Assembly: GCA_028564705.1 (NCBI GenBank)
Contig: JAPXFQ010002718.1
Span: forward strand, 1,240,001 to 1,304,000
DNA: 64,000 bases
Source: Apricaphanius iberus
Lineage: Eukaryota > Chordata > Actinopteri > Cyprinodontiformes > Aphaniidae
Direction: 5' to 3'
This document shows, in pieces, positions 25,001 to 32,499 of the stretch (within the stretch, counting starts at the first letter, position 1; every line of letters starts with the position of its first letter). A model generated the notes under the pieces. That model made no database searches, was not told the DNA's origin, and saw only the letters and a program-made list of their open reading frames with translations. A program made the position numbers and the translations under genes.

Positions 25001-28000
25001 CCGCCTCAAATTCTCAATTTTTCTCCCCCTGTGGAGTTTTTTTCTCCACAGAAATAACATGGTTTGCAGTAAAGCGGTTAGTCCCCTTATTTTGTTTGGG
25101 TTAAAATAAAAATTCTCACTGTGGTCAGATGCTTTTAGTTGTCTTATAATTGAGGGAATTTGCAAAAAGGTGATGTCTAACTAAACCCAACGTCTTCCTC
25201 CATACTCACCCAGATAAAACAGCAAATTTACAATTAAATTACACACAGCTCTGGCATCATTTACTGAATACAGTTTTTTTTGGGGTTTTTTTCCCTCTTC
25301 TGCATGCCATGTGCATGCTACACCTCCAGGTGGCAATGTATGGTAAGAACTTTTGCGCCGCTGCCCGAGATGCCTTCCTCCTCCTCATGAGAAACATACT
25401 CAGGTAAGTGTGAACAGTGACTTGAGATGTTTTTATGGTGTGAACCTTTCCGTGCTTTTTTTATTTTGTCCTAATGAAAGTTTAATCCTCCAGGGTTGCT
25501 GTCGTGGATAAAGTGACAGATTTCCTGTTGTTTTTGGGAAAACTGCTCGTCGTTGGGCTTGTAGGTGAGTATTTGCATTTCGGAATGTTTAGTGAAAATC
25601 CTAAAAAAAGAAGAAGCCATAACTGTTTAATTTTGGTTGTGAGCTGTAGTTGTTACACAAGTGATTCTGTATTTTTCCTTCAAATCATAGCCAGTGTGCT
25701 TATTGGGGAAATATTGGGGTGTGAAGGTTTTACTTTCTAATCTCAGGTTTTTGTAATGCTAATGGCGGAGACTGTTTAAATCATGTTAGCATTTGCATTA
25801 AGGCCTGTAAACACTGTGTTCCCGCTAGAATATAGGTCCTTAAGATTTCTAAATGCCTGTGAACAGTTCTAGATCTAGGAAAATGCCCAAAGAGGGAAAT
25901 TACTATATATTCGCGGTGTAACTGTACACAGAAGTCCCGGTTCTGTACGGTTTCAGGAAATTTTCATCAAGAATGCTCAATACAACTGTGCATATGACTT
26001 TGTTTAATGCTGATGCAAATACAATTTCTACTTTGTGTTAAATTCTTTTAAATTCCTGAAATTGTTCTATAACTTAAAAAATCAAATCCTATCAGTTCTA
26101 TGCAGTCAACTTTCCTAAAACAGGATAGTACAAGCAGACTTGGCCAGAGTAGAAAACAAGTTAACTATTTAGAAACGGTTCATGTTTATAAATGTTTAAA
26201 TAAAACTTTCCCCATATATGAGAATAAAAGATGCCTACATCACTTTGAAGTTTGATATCCCGACAGCTTAGTCTCAAAGCTGTACTTAAATGTAGCACTG
26301 GCAGCTGTTGAGGAAAATCTCTCGTCGTTGGGGATCCCGGCAAATTTTTTTTTCTTTTTTTCCAAAATAAGTACTTTGGTCTGATGGGATTTGACTAATA
26401 GCCATGTGGACATCTGCTAGGTTTTCCTCTAGTATTGGTAACGTTTCCATTCAGCTCAACACTGTTTACGAGGAGTAATTCAGTGCAGAGCGTATTATGG
26501 ATCTTATTAATTTGAAAGCTTCATTCACTGACTAAGTTCTGGTTAGGTCCATCTTTGCTGTTTGGGAACGTTATCGTAGCTACATTGGAAAAAGTAAGTG
26601 TAGTGATAGCTGGGAGGCCTTTCTTTATAAAGTCTCACTGCGCCCTGAGTTGATCACAAATATTCTGCATTCCTGTTGTAGCAATCTGACTAAACAGCTG
26701 ACAGCCTTCGCCATGTTGGTAGAAACCTATTTTTTTATTTAAATCTCTTAAAGCCGAATGTAGCGGTCTATTTTCAGAGTACGTCCTTGAGGCTTTGATA
26801 TGCTAACGTTGCCTCTGTTGTTGAATGTGTTTTTATATTTATTTTTTTCTGCTTAGGGGTCTTTGCCTTCTTTTTCTTCTCTGGAAGAGTGAAAGCATTT
26901 GAGGACACAGCTCCCAACCTCCACTATTACTGGGTGCCAATCATGGTGAGCAGCTTTTAATTTTCATGGATCAATCTGTTCAGAAACAAGTCGAGGTTGT
27001 TGTTGAAATTGGGTTTTCTTCATGGTCTGGAACCAGTCTGTGTTTCTCTCTATTATGAATGACATCCGTGGCTCATGATTCCCCCTCCAGACCGTGGTGC
27101 TCGGCTCATATCTCATTGCCCATGGGTTCTTCAGCGTATACGCCATGTGTGTGGACACACTGTTCCTCTGTTTCTGTAAGTCATAATGTATTTTTGGGGG
27201 TTTTTTTGCTCTTGGGGTTTGGTGCTTTCACTAATTCTTAATTCCTTAAAACTGGTGCGCATCAGCTAAATTTCTGCATGACTGTAACATATAACGGCCT
27301 GGCTAATTTGTTCTGTATTACCTGAAAGTTGTTCCTGCTTGCTGATGAACTTTAACTTTGAACATCTGCACCGTCTTTTGGTGCTTTAGCTTACTTGCTA
27401 TTTGACTTTTTTTTTTCCCTCTCTCTCCCTTTTCCCTCTCTTAACTTCGATTTCTCTTAAACAACTATTCCTAAATCTACCAATCTTCTGCTCCACCAAT
27501 TAACACACTGACACGCCCATTAAGGTGAAGACCTGGAACGCAATGACGGTTCCGATGAGAGGCCTTATTACATGTCGCCGACTCTCCATGAGATTCTGTG
27601 GAAGGACGCGGCAGAAGCTCCGTCTGTGCCTCAGGATGAGGACGGCGCGCTGAAAAAACCTCCAAAGGACGACTCTTAGAGACGAGGAGTTTGTTCCACA
27701 GAGTTAGAAGCGCAACAATATCCAGCTGCTGTCTGCTGATCCTCGTTTGTGGGGAACAGAAACGTTAATGCACAATAGGACGAGGTCTTGCCTTAAACGC
27801 AACCCTGAATAGCCGTCCAAAAACTACACGCTGCCTTTTCACTGTCATTTGTTAGGACGCTTTAAGTGATATGTATACCCTGTCCCCTGAATGGTCCAGA
27901 CCTGTTTTAGGTCATTTTATAAAGACATTCTTTAAAAAATGTACGCCTCTCCATATGCAGCAGAAGCGGCTAAAAAAAAAAGTAAAGAATGATTAAACAA

Positions 28001-29412
28001 TGTAACGTGAAGTTTCAGCTGATGCACGTTTAGCCCCACGTTTTTCTACCATGGTTACATCTCAGCTGACGAAAGGGAAGACTGTGGGGAAAATGGATAA
28101 AAGGTACGTGCCCCCCCGGCATGCAGTACTTCCCTGCATGTTTCAGATGTCTCCCTGCTTTAACACGCCATTTTCAGATTATTGCAGGTCAGCAAAAGTC
28201 TGTTAATCAGCCATCAATTTAAATCAGGTGTGCTGAAGCAGGGAGACGTCTAAAACATTCAGGGCAGCGTACCTGTAATTCGAATTGGCCATTATGTTAG
28301 TTGCGCAAGCTCGTATTATTACTGTCCTTTCGTTGCTACCCTGGAAAGTTCCAGAACATTGAGTCCTTATTTGGCTGCTGTTAATTGTGATTGGTAGGTG
28401 GGCCAACCAATGGTGGTGCAGCACAGCTTTAAGTGTACAGTCACATTTCTGGTCTTTTCTATAAACCACCAATAATAATGGGTAGTAGAGACGAGCAAAA
28501 AGCTGGTCAGCAGTTATAATAAGGGTTTGATTGCTGTTAAACCCAAATGGATTATTCCACAAATTAATTTTTCAACATGGAAATGTTCACAAAAAATAAA
28601 ATAAAATACTCCTTTATATTTTCTTATTAAAAATGCCCTTGTTTCCTATCAGAATCAAACCAAGACGGTGAATTCAAAATATTTTTAGCTGCCAGGGGTA
28701 TGATTAATTTGTCTAACACGTTTCTAAAAAAAGGTCCATCACCACTTTGTCAAACCCGAAGTATTTATCAAACTACAGTTTTTGTGTGTGTTTTTTTTGT
28801 TTTGTTTTTCCTCCTTTCTTTGGACACGTGTGTTCAGGTCAACACGTTGACGCTGAGTTAAGCTGGCTGCTATTTTGACCCTCCTGTCTTTTTAAATGGT
28901 TCTTCCCATTTGGTCATGTTGTGCCTCTTTTACAATGCTCCTTATTTTTGTAACTTAACTGTAAGTGGTCGGTAGCGTGGAAACTAATGTCCAAACCACT
29001 ATCAGTGATCCCGTTAGTTATCCTCAGTAAAGCACTTTATTTCAACACTAAGCCATATTTAACGAACACTACCAGGACTTATCAGGGTTTTTGCTTTATT
29101 TTCTGTATTGTAAATATGTTGTAGCTTTTCAAAACTTCTAATACCGGGGCTGAAGTTTTATTAGCAGTATTAACTATTCACTGTGATGAAGAAGCAATTG
29201 AAAACTGAACTATTAAAGCTGGATGCCTTTTTTTCCCACCTATTGGACTAGTTTCTCTCTCTTAAAACTTTGATACTTGGTTGAAATGTTCTGATTCTCT
29301 TCCAGTGGAGGACCTGGAGAGGAATGATGGCAGTGCCGAGAGGCCATACCTGATGCCCGAGAGCCTCCGCAAAATCCTGAATAAGAAGAACAAGACGGAG
29401 CCAGCCGAGTAG
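4087..29412 (+). CDS. slc44a2: slc44a2: choline transporter-like protein 2 (CTL2), complete multi-exon gene
   Basis: Member of the SLC44 family: polytopic plasma- and mitochondrial-membrane transporters of choline and ethanolamine. Coding exons read from splice sites and frame: 4087-4120, 7492-7540, 7619-7692, 7784-7868, 8253-8337, 8488-8601, 11903-11963, 15433-15556, 15645-15728, 15836-15948, 20400-20531, 20614-20713, 20952-21044, 22824-22908, 23006-23268, 23367-23461, 23574-23677, 25330-25403, 25494-25564, 26857-26945, 27091-27175, then 27525-27679 or 29306-29412. The 706-residue form equals the human length. The N-terminus has YGKHG then [21 protein letters not shown] and a first membrane segment at about residues 32-53. 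A large Cys-rich extracellular loop follows to about 232, with NQT and NAT sequons. Further membrane segments are near 234-277, 318-340, 358-384, 450-475, 505-525, 600-620 and 645-668. Family hallmarks include [47 protein letters not shown] and [18 protein letters not shown]. The start resembles the P2-type first exon of mammalian SLC44A2; I found no P1-type exon. The donor after exon 13 (gtatcc) is weak but needed for frame. Confidence 0.95.
4549..4826. repeat. degenerate dispersed repeat in slc44a2 intron 1
   Basis: It contains 'ttaggaccgaa' words, then 'gttagg' rich sequence, and 'aatggaagtcaatgga' next to 'cctaatatggg'. This arrangement is typical of an abundant teleost dispersed repeat. 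The ends 'cctaatatgg' recur in the same orientation. No coding potential. Confidence 0.45.
4827..7491. other. remainder of slc44a2 intron 1, no gene recognised
   Basis: AT-rich intron sequence with short poly-A/T runs. Small open frames (for example 4995-5282) show no recognisable domain or codon signature. I see no alternative first exon of the P1 type here. Confidence 0.5.
7963..8137. repeat. MITE-like repeat, intron 4 of slc44a2
   Basis: It starts aaccctgctcctcaaggc and ends actttgaggaccggggtt, an inverted pair of ends. The middle (cctgcatgttttacacctt) matches the element at 28130-28266. A short palindromic non-autonomous element widespread in fish. Confidence 0.55.
9411..10890 (+). mobile_element. 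Tc1-like element copy A (slc44a2 intron 6)
   Basis: TA target duplication (9409-9410, 10891-10892). The terminal inverted repeats are about 285 bp (9411-9696 and 10603-10890) and begin cactcaacaaaaatataaac. Between them lies a plus-strand transposase pseudogene. Copies B (17773-19256) and C (43788-45542) are the same family. The right flank to 11170 is duplicated at copy B, and a second terminus lies at 11168-11188. Confidence 0.93.
9709..10571 (+). pseudogene. Tc1-family transposase pseudogene, copy A
   Basis: The start is [13 protein letters not shown] with helix-turn-helix words ([16 protein letters not shown]). A TAA replaces the serine codon seen in copy B (atgtaaacc versus atgtcaacc). 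The first catalytic Asp is in [11 protein letters not shown]. The sequence then jumps from the GICYGRR region to the [10 protein letters not shown] region, an internal deletion of roughly 160 bp that removes the second Asp (FQQDN in copy C) and shifts frame. The C-terminal [16 protein letters not shown], with the catalytic Glu, follows in another frame. It cannot make an active enzyme. Confidence 0.9.
10891..11170. repeat. ~280-bp segment duplicated in inverted orientation at 17490-17770
   Basis: Aligned by eye, this stretch equals the reverse complement of 17490-17770 with about five mismatches (~98% identity). In both places it directly abuts a terminal repeat of the Tc1-like element. No ORF, tRNA box or known family was recognised. 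Copy C has no such flank. Confidence 0.85.
11168..11190. mobile_element. isolated second terminus of the Tc1-like element plus TA
   Basis: The last ~18-20 bases before TA at 11189-11190 (ttatatttttgttgagtg) repeat exactly the tip of the right terminal repeat at 10871-10890, in the same orientation. Beyond it the host sequence differs from copy B. Confidence 0.8.
11191..11902. other. slc44a2 intron 6 remainder
   Basis: I see no gene or clear element in this stretch; it leads directly to the acceptor (tttcag) of exon 7. Confidence 0.4.
12180..12290 (-). mobile_element. small Tc1-type transposase scrap
   Basis: The words 'cacagcatgatgctgcagccaccatgttttactgtgg' (split here by sense) are the reverse complement of the conserved HGGGSIMLWGCF-coding block of Tc1 transposases. 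Only about 50 bp are recognisable. Confidence 0.4.
12500..13200. other. AT-rich intron DNA with scraps of a 'taccaatgccgata' dispersed repeat
   Basis: The word 'cataccaatgccgatactta' resembles the termini of hAT-type fish repeats. The open frame 12826-13203 shows no recognisable protein. Confidence 0.25.
13262..13560 (-). mobile_element. degenerate LINE ORF2 fragment, minus strand
   Basis: Minus-strand reading gives [20 protein letters not shown] and [13 protein letters not shown]. This is clearly related to the [20 protein letters not shown] / [13 protein letters not shown] block of the LINE that begins about 130 bp downstream on the plus strand. Heavily mutated. Confidence 0.7.
13685..14947 (+). 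mobile_element. 5'-truncated non-LTR retrotransposon (LINE), plus strand
   Basis: It contains an open reverse transcriptase reading frame (13691-14707), a 3' UTR and a tail of repeated 'gattct' units ending near 14947. CR1/L2-type LINEs have such short tandem 3' tails instead of poly-A. It sits in intron 7 of slc44a2 in the sense orientation. Confidence 0.88.
13691..14707 (+). CDS. LINE reverse transcriptase fragment (338 codons, still open)
   Basis: The frame carries the catalytic motif series of non-LTR reverse transcriptases: [11 protein letters not shown] (residues 24-34, first Asp at 27), [13 protein letters not shown] (83-95) and FADD (114-117). The thumb and C-terminal region follows ([57 protein letters not shown]). 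The endonuclease and the N-terminal half of the reverse transcriptase are missing, so it is a truncated copy. An intact 338-codon frame suggests a young insertion. The clade (L2, CR1, Rex1-like) was not resolved. Confidence 0.88.
   Translation: MVINMALHYILHHLDSAGTYARVLLVDFSSAFNTIVPELLYQKLSQLTVPPSTCQWITSFLTDRRQQVKLGNFISSTRSLSIGAPQGCVLSPLLFSLYTTDCTSRDPSVKLLKFADDTTVIGLIRDGDESAYRREVEQLVLWCSQNHLELNPLKTVEMTVDFRKRPPATSPLIITNRPVPTVESFRFLGSTITRDLKWTSHIDSIRKKAQQRLYFLHQLRKFNLPQELLTIFYTAIVQSVLTSSISVWFGSATRQDGDRLQRTVRTAERIIGTDLPSIQDLFRARVRKRARKITIDPSHPGHNLFRLLPSGRRYRALYAKTTQHKNSFFPQAVYLNSE
16112..16170 (+). mobile_element. 3' end of an L2-type LINE
   Basis: 'gtgccttgaggtgatatctg' followed by 'gcgctatataaatta' and 'attgaattgaaa' is the same 3' end as the LINE copies at 42395-42460 and 48320-48380. 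Only the last ~60 bp are present. Confidence 0.75.
16466..16572 (+). repeat. tRNA-derived SINE-like fragment
   Basis: 'cacagtggaacagttggtagcac' (in two parts) resembles a tRNA-type A box region. 'gaatcaaatcccagcctggggtc' resembles a mutated B box followed by the common fish extension 'ctttctgcatgga'. It ends at a poly-C run. Not a functional tRNA gene. Confidence 0.5.
16575..17480. other. slc44a2 intron 10, no feature recognised
   Basis: Between the SINE-like fragment and the flank of Tc1 copy B I see no gene, repeat boundary or RNA. Confidence 0.4.
17490..17770. repeat. inverted copy of the 10,891-11,170 segment
   Basis: Reverse complement of the segment to the right of copy A. Here it lies to the left of copy B and abuts its left terminal repeat. 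The outer tip found at 11,168 is absent; instead the sequence changes to 'gaattgacctc'. Confidence 0.85.
17773..19256 (+). mobile_element. Tc1-like element copy B (slc44a2 intron 10)
   Basis: Same family and same internal deletion as copy A. It is flanked by TA at 17771-17772 and about 19257, and the right tip has lost one base (gttgtgta instead of gttgagtgta). It has long terminal inverted repeats and a plus-strand transposase pseudogene. A segment at 18814-18862 is inverted in place. Confidence 0.92.
18070..18935 (+). pseudogene. Tc1-family transposase pseudogene, copy B
   Basis: It opens [20 protein letters not shown] with the DNA-binding half intact to residue ~135. There a CGA codon has become TGA (about 18475). 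The TDES motif with the first Asp follows, then the deletion junction shared with copy A (second Asp absent), then [16 protein letters not shown]. Near the 3' end 49 bp are inverted, which destroys the last conserved block before the intact C-terminal words [11 protein letters not shown]. Confidence 0.9.
19560..20320 (-). mobile_element. degenerate Tc1-type remnant
   Basis: Words such as 'ttgatgagttttcaacagtgcc', 'cctctctcacataaagc' and 'gaaccagcaactgttgtgta' (minus orientation) resemble the transposase region of an older Tc1-like family. The 40,125-40,525 relic is of a similar kind. No frame survives. Confidence 0.35.
21045..22823. other. slc44a2 intron 13, no gene recognised
   Basis: Contains a C/A-homopolymer block at 22286-22331 and scattered short open frames without similarity to anything I know. 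The donor of this intron is the weak gtatcc at 21045. Confidence 0.45.
24384..24784 (-). mobile_element. hAT transposon relic with BED zinc-finger N-terminus
   Basis: Minus-strand frame 24656-24384 encodes [20 protein letters not shown] and [10 protein letters not shown], a BED-type finger (Cys-x2-Cys ... His ... Cys) as found at the start of hAT transposases. Upstream on the same strand, at 24784, the sequence tagggcagcagcgattcgtc matches the terminal inverted repeat style of fish hAT elements. The rest of the transposase is missing. It lies in slc44a2 intron 17. Confidence 0.65.
24785..25329. other. slc44a2 intron 17 remainder
   Basis: Nothing recognised; short T-runs only. Confidence 0.4.
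25565..26856. other. slc44a2 intron 19
   Basis: No gene recognised. The portion 26510-26720 weakly resembles 1960-2290. Confidence 0.4.
27525..27679 (+). CDS. slc44a2: slc44a2 alternative last exon 22a (longer, acidic/proline-containing tail)
   Basis: Spliced to the donor at 27175/27176, this exon completes a TGT codon and encodes [20 protein letters not shown] followed by a hydrophilic tail ending KKPPKDDS, with a TAG stop at 27677-27679. The total product is 722 residues. It is an alternative to the exon at 29306: both begin with the conserved EDLERNDGS motif of the cytosolic C-terminus and then diverge. Its acceptor (taag) is unusual. The strong pyrimidine tract lies about 80-115 nt upstream, and no AG occurs between 27390 and 27522. 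A 3' UTR could extend to the ATTAAA at 29212-29217 or use AATAAA-like sites near 28590-28605. Use of the exon is inferred from sequence only. Confidence 0.85.
28130..28266. repeat. palindromic MITE-like repeat between the two slc44a2 last exons
   Basis: 'tccctgcatgtttcagatgt' with 'ctccctgctttaacac' at one end is inverted at the other ('gtgtgctgaagcagggaga', 'cgtctaaaacattcaggg'). Related to 7963-8137. If exon 22a uses a distal poly-A site this repeat is part of its 3' UTR and could fold into a long hairpin. Confidence 0.6.
29212..29217 (+). promoter_or_regulatory. possible polyadenylation signal for the exon 22a isoform (ATTAAA)
   Basis: ATTAAA lies just before exon 22b and is followed by a T-rich stretch (cctttttttccc). 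It could end transcripts that use exon 22a. The position fits a choice between splicing to 22b and cleavage upstream of it. Confidence 0.35.
29306..29412 (+). CDS. slc44a2: slc44a2 alternative last exon 22b (canonical mammalian-like C-terminus)
   Basis: The acceptor ctcttccag at 29305 joins the T at 27175 to make TTG (Leu). The exon then encodes [20 protein letters not shown] followed by a Lys-rich end and the TAG at 29410-29412. This gives a 706-residue protein, the same length as human SLC44A2, whose C-terminus also reads [15 protein letters not shown]. Exon 22b is therefore the ancestral-type end and 22a looks like a duplicated, diverged alternative. Confidence 0.92.
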
Positions 29413-29957
29413 ATCATTTGATCAAACTGTACAGCTTCAGTGAGGTGTGACTAAAAGATTGTGCCTTTGAGGAAAACTTTGCCAAAGACACGAACCAAAG
29501 GCCCTGAGTCCTCAGGACTTACAGGTGGTGTTCTGTTATGTCCAATATATTTATTTTGAAAAGGTTCAGAGGTTCTGTCCAACAAGTTTGCCTCTTAACC
29601 AGTCCTTGCATCATGTGCCGAAGTTTTCACTTTAGTTTTAAGGCTTTAGAAATTATCAGTTTCTATTGTATTGCATGTTTTAAGATTTTTTTTTTTATCA
29701 TGCTTATGGTCTTGGGCATGTTTTATATTATATGAAGGTACACCATAACCTCTTGATGATTAAAGTTATTTTATCTCTTTATTGTATTGTTACCAAAGCA
29801 ATTACACTGCGAGTCAAAGGCCTCCTCTATACTTGCATTATACATGCTGTTTTTTATTATTTTATCTGAAAATATTGAACTGGACTTTAATAGAAACAAA
29901 AATACAACTTATAGAAATGTACAGATTTGTATTTGGGGCTTATGTTTGTGTTTTTGA

Positions 29958-29963
29958 AATAAA
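29958..29963 (+). promoter_or_regulatory. polyadenylation signal of slc44a2 (AATAAA)
   Basis: A canonical AATAAA lies about 550 nt after the exon 22b stop and is followed by T-rich sequence. An ATTAAA at 29759-29764 is a possible earlier site. Together they suggest a 3' UTR of roughly 350-570 nt for the 706-residue isoform. Confidence 0.6.
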
Positions 29964-30498
29964 ACTGTTTTATATAAACTTTCCCTTGAATTCCTGAGGT
30001 AACAGTTGAACATGTGGATAACTCAGTCCTAAAAGATCCAACATAATTTGCTTTAATCATATATGCCATACAAAGGTAATCATACTTTGAGTCTTTGGTA
30101 ACTGATTCCATAGATGTTGCCTTATTCTACCAGTAGTACATTTACTTAAAGGTCTCCACTTTTTCTATAACTGGTCTGCTCTGGCAATTTGAATGTGCCT
30201 TGTAAAATGTTTTCTATGGAAACAATGATCAAGCAATGATTGGCTAACAGCTACGCGACTCTTGCACTGCGTTGATATAAATAGCTAACTTTGCGTTCTC
30301 CAGGTCAAAAAATTAACACCGGCTTATATTTGAAATATACAGTGGGATGTGAAAGTTTGGGCAGCCTTGTTGATCTTCATTTCCCTTTAAAAATAATTGA
30401 TTAGAATTTTTTTTTTAAATATATCATATAGGAGACATGGTGACTTTTGAGATGTGAATTGAGTTTTATAGGATTTACAGAACATGTGCAATAACTGT

Positions 30499-30860
30499 TT
30501 AAACAAAACTTGGGCACCCCCCCCCAAAAAAAATTATCCAATATTTAGTAGATCCTCCTTTTCCAGAAATAAAGGCTTCTGAACGCTTCTTATAGCTTTC
30601 AATGAGGGTCTGGATTCTGGTTGAAGGTAGTTTGGACCGTTCTTCCTTAAACCTCTCTAGTTCCTTCAGGTTTGATGGCATCTGAACATGGACTGCTATC
30701 AAGTCGCATCGCAGATTCTCAATATTCAGGTCTGGGGACGGAGACGGCCTTTCCAGAAGGTTGTACTTGTTCCTCAGCATGAACGCCTTAGTATATTTGG
30801 AGCAGTTTTTGGGGTCATTGTCTTGTTGAAAGATCCACCCCCGGTGCAGCTTTTTCACTT
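30499..30860 (-). pseudogene. C-terminal Tc1 transposase remnant
   Basis: The minus-strand frame has WIFQQDNDPKNCSKYTKAFM (second catalytic Asp) and LERPSPSPDLNIENL (catalytic Glu, with the usual proline before it lost). A typical C-terminus of a DD34E transposase follows. Upstream coding continues beyond the nested LINE near 31121-31230 (WRTHGFHS-like words) with frameshifts. Confidence 0.85.
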
Positions 30861-30865
30861 CGGGG

Positions 30866-31119
30866 GACGACTGTGGAACAACCGGAGATAATGATGCAAA
30901 GAAGGATTCTTCATAAAATTAAAAAGATTACGGACGACCCTGAGCATCCTCTTCATGAGACTATCCTACAGCAACAGTTGGAGGCTTCTTCAGTTTCGCG
31001 ACAACACAGACCGTTACAGGAAATCTTTTCTCCCCACAGCCATCATGGTCTACAACTCCTTGAAAAATGAATTGAGCTACAACACTTAATTTCCCTCTGG
31101 TATTTTTGAATTGAATTGA
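30866..31119 (+). mobile_element. LINE 3' end inserted into the Tc1-like element
   Basis: Plus-strand words KKITDDPEHPLHETILQQQ and, after frameshifts, a 'YRKSFLPTAIMVYNSLK'-like C-terminus are typical of the last part of LINE ORF2. The piece ends in 'ttgaattgaattga', a tandem 3' tail. It splits the minus-strand transposase. Confidence 0.72.
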
Positions 31120-32060
31120 TAGCTGGACATTGGTCTCCAGAATCTGATACGGAGTGGAATCCATGTGTTCGCCAACTTTAACAAGATTCCCAGTCCGTGC
31201 TATGGCAACACATGTACACACCATATATTACTGTTCTCTTTCCTCTATGCATAATGCCCCTTTTATGCCCAAATAACTATTTTACTGAGTTCACAGCACT
31301 TTTTTCCAAATTGAAGCTGACTTGTCCACATGTGCTTTAGCATACCTCTTGGGGCTCCGTTTGTGCTGTGGGAGGAGAAAAGGTTTCCTCTTTATCACTC
31401 TCGCATACCGCATCTCCTTGTGTAAATTGTGCCGACTAGTTGAACGATGTACAGTGACTCCATCTGCAGCAAGATGATGATGTAGTTCTTTGATGCTGGT
31501 CTGTGGGTGGACACCTGACTGTTCTCACCATTCTTTGCTTCTGTTTATCTGAGATTTTTCTTGTTCTGCCACTTCAAGCCTTAACTTGAACTGTGCCTGG
31601 GGTCTTCAGTTTCCTCAGTGTGTTCCTAACTGTGGGAACAGTGAGTTGAAATCTCCGAGACAGATTTCTGTATACTTCCCCTAAACCATTAAGGTTAAAT
31701 AATGTTTTTTTTAGGTCATGAGACCCCAGTGTTGCTACTCTTCAGAGAATATTCAAAGAGGGAAAAGTACAATGGCCCCCACTTAAATAAACTTTCTCAT
31801 AATTGGATTCACCTGTGTATGGAAGGCAAGGGTCACCTAGTTTAACCAACCAATTGTGAGTTCCAATCATTGGTTCTAAAGGTGGCCAAATTTATGCACC
31901 TGCCTAATTTTGTTTAAACTATTATTGAACACTTTTTGTAAATCCTATAAATTAATCACTGTTCAATCCTAACAACCAATGATTTATAAAGCAAAATCTG
32001 AAAGATTAACAAGGCTGCCCAATCTTTTTCGTCCCACTGTATAACAAGTCCTAACATGTT

Positions 32061-32128
32061 GCTGGGTGCGTTGGTTCTCACCTGTAATCCTACCCAGAGG
32101 CTGATCAAGCAGATCGCTGTTGAACTAG
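32061..32128 (+). pseudogene. 7SL (SRP) RNA-like 5' fragment
   Basis: 'gctgggtgcgttggttctca' then 'cctgtaatcc', 'agaggctga' and 'agatcgctgttgaac' follow in order the 5' Alu-domain of 7SL RNA: GCCGGGCGCGGTGGC, CCTGTAATCC, GAGGCTGAG, GGATCGCTTGAG. About 65 nt match with several substitutions, then similarity stops. It is a truncated, probably retrotransposed copy, not a working SRP RNA gene. It begins 20 bp after the Tc1-like element. Confidence 0.6.
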
Positions 32129-32389
32129 ATAGATACAGCCCCTATTTATGCAGTTAGGATTGTTAGATTGAATTTCACGCAGACCCCCTTAATTCTAATA
32201 AAATACTTGTATTGAGAGTGCTATGGGCATTTTCTTCTTTTTTTCCCCAATCTGTGAGGTTTCTTTTTCCATACGCTACATGCTTCCTGTTCAAGTATTA
32301 AGTTCTTGATTTGTCTGTTAATGCCTGGACTGCCTCGTCCGCCATTTCGGATTGTCTGTTTGATTATATTTAAAGACCTTCCTTATTCC

Positions 32390-32480
32390 AAGCATAGGCT
32401 AGGCGTCATTTTAACGGGGGACACCGTGGACATGTCCCCAGCAATATTTATAATTGATGGGTTTGTCCCCACCAGACCTG
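32390..32480. repeat. short dispersed repeat with 'gacatgtcccc' palindrome
   Basis: 'ggggacaccgtggacatgtcccc' (two halves) followed by 'ttgatgggtttgtccccacc' has the look of a common fish repeat end. Low-confidence recall. Confidence 0.3.
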
Positions 32481-32499
32481 CAGAAATTCTTTACCTGCA

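Larger units (their letters stand above)
30340..32039 (-). mobile_element. Tc1-like element (CAGTGGGATG ends) with nested LINE piece
   Basis: The inverted ends cagtgggatgtgaaagtttg and its counterpart ending gtcccactg are flanked by TA (30338-30339, 32040-32041). The transposase remnant is on the minus strand. A 3' piece of a LINE (30866-31119) interrupts the coding region, so the 1.7-kb length is element plus insertion. Confidence 0.88.

Noticed and set aside
32061..32128. Human Alu contamination
   Set aside because: Only the 5' 7SL-like part is present with many differences from Alu, and fish-specific repeats flank it directly; an old 7SL fragment is more likely.
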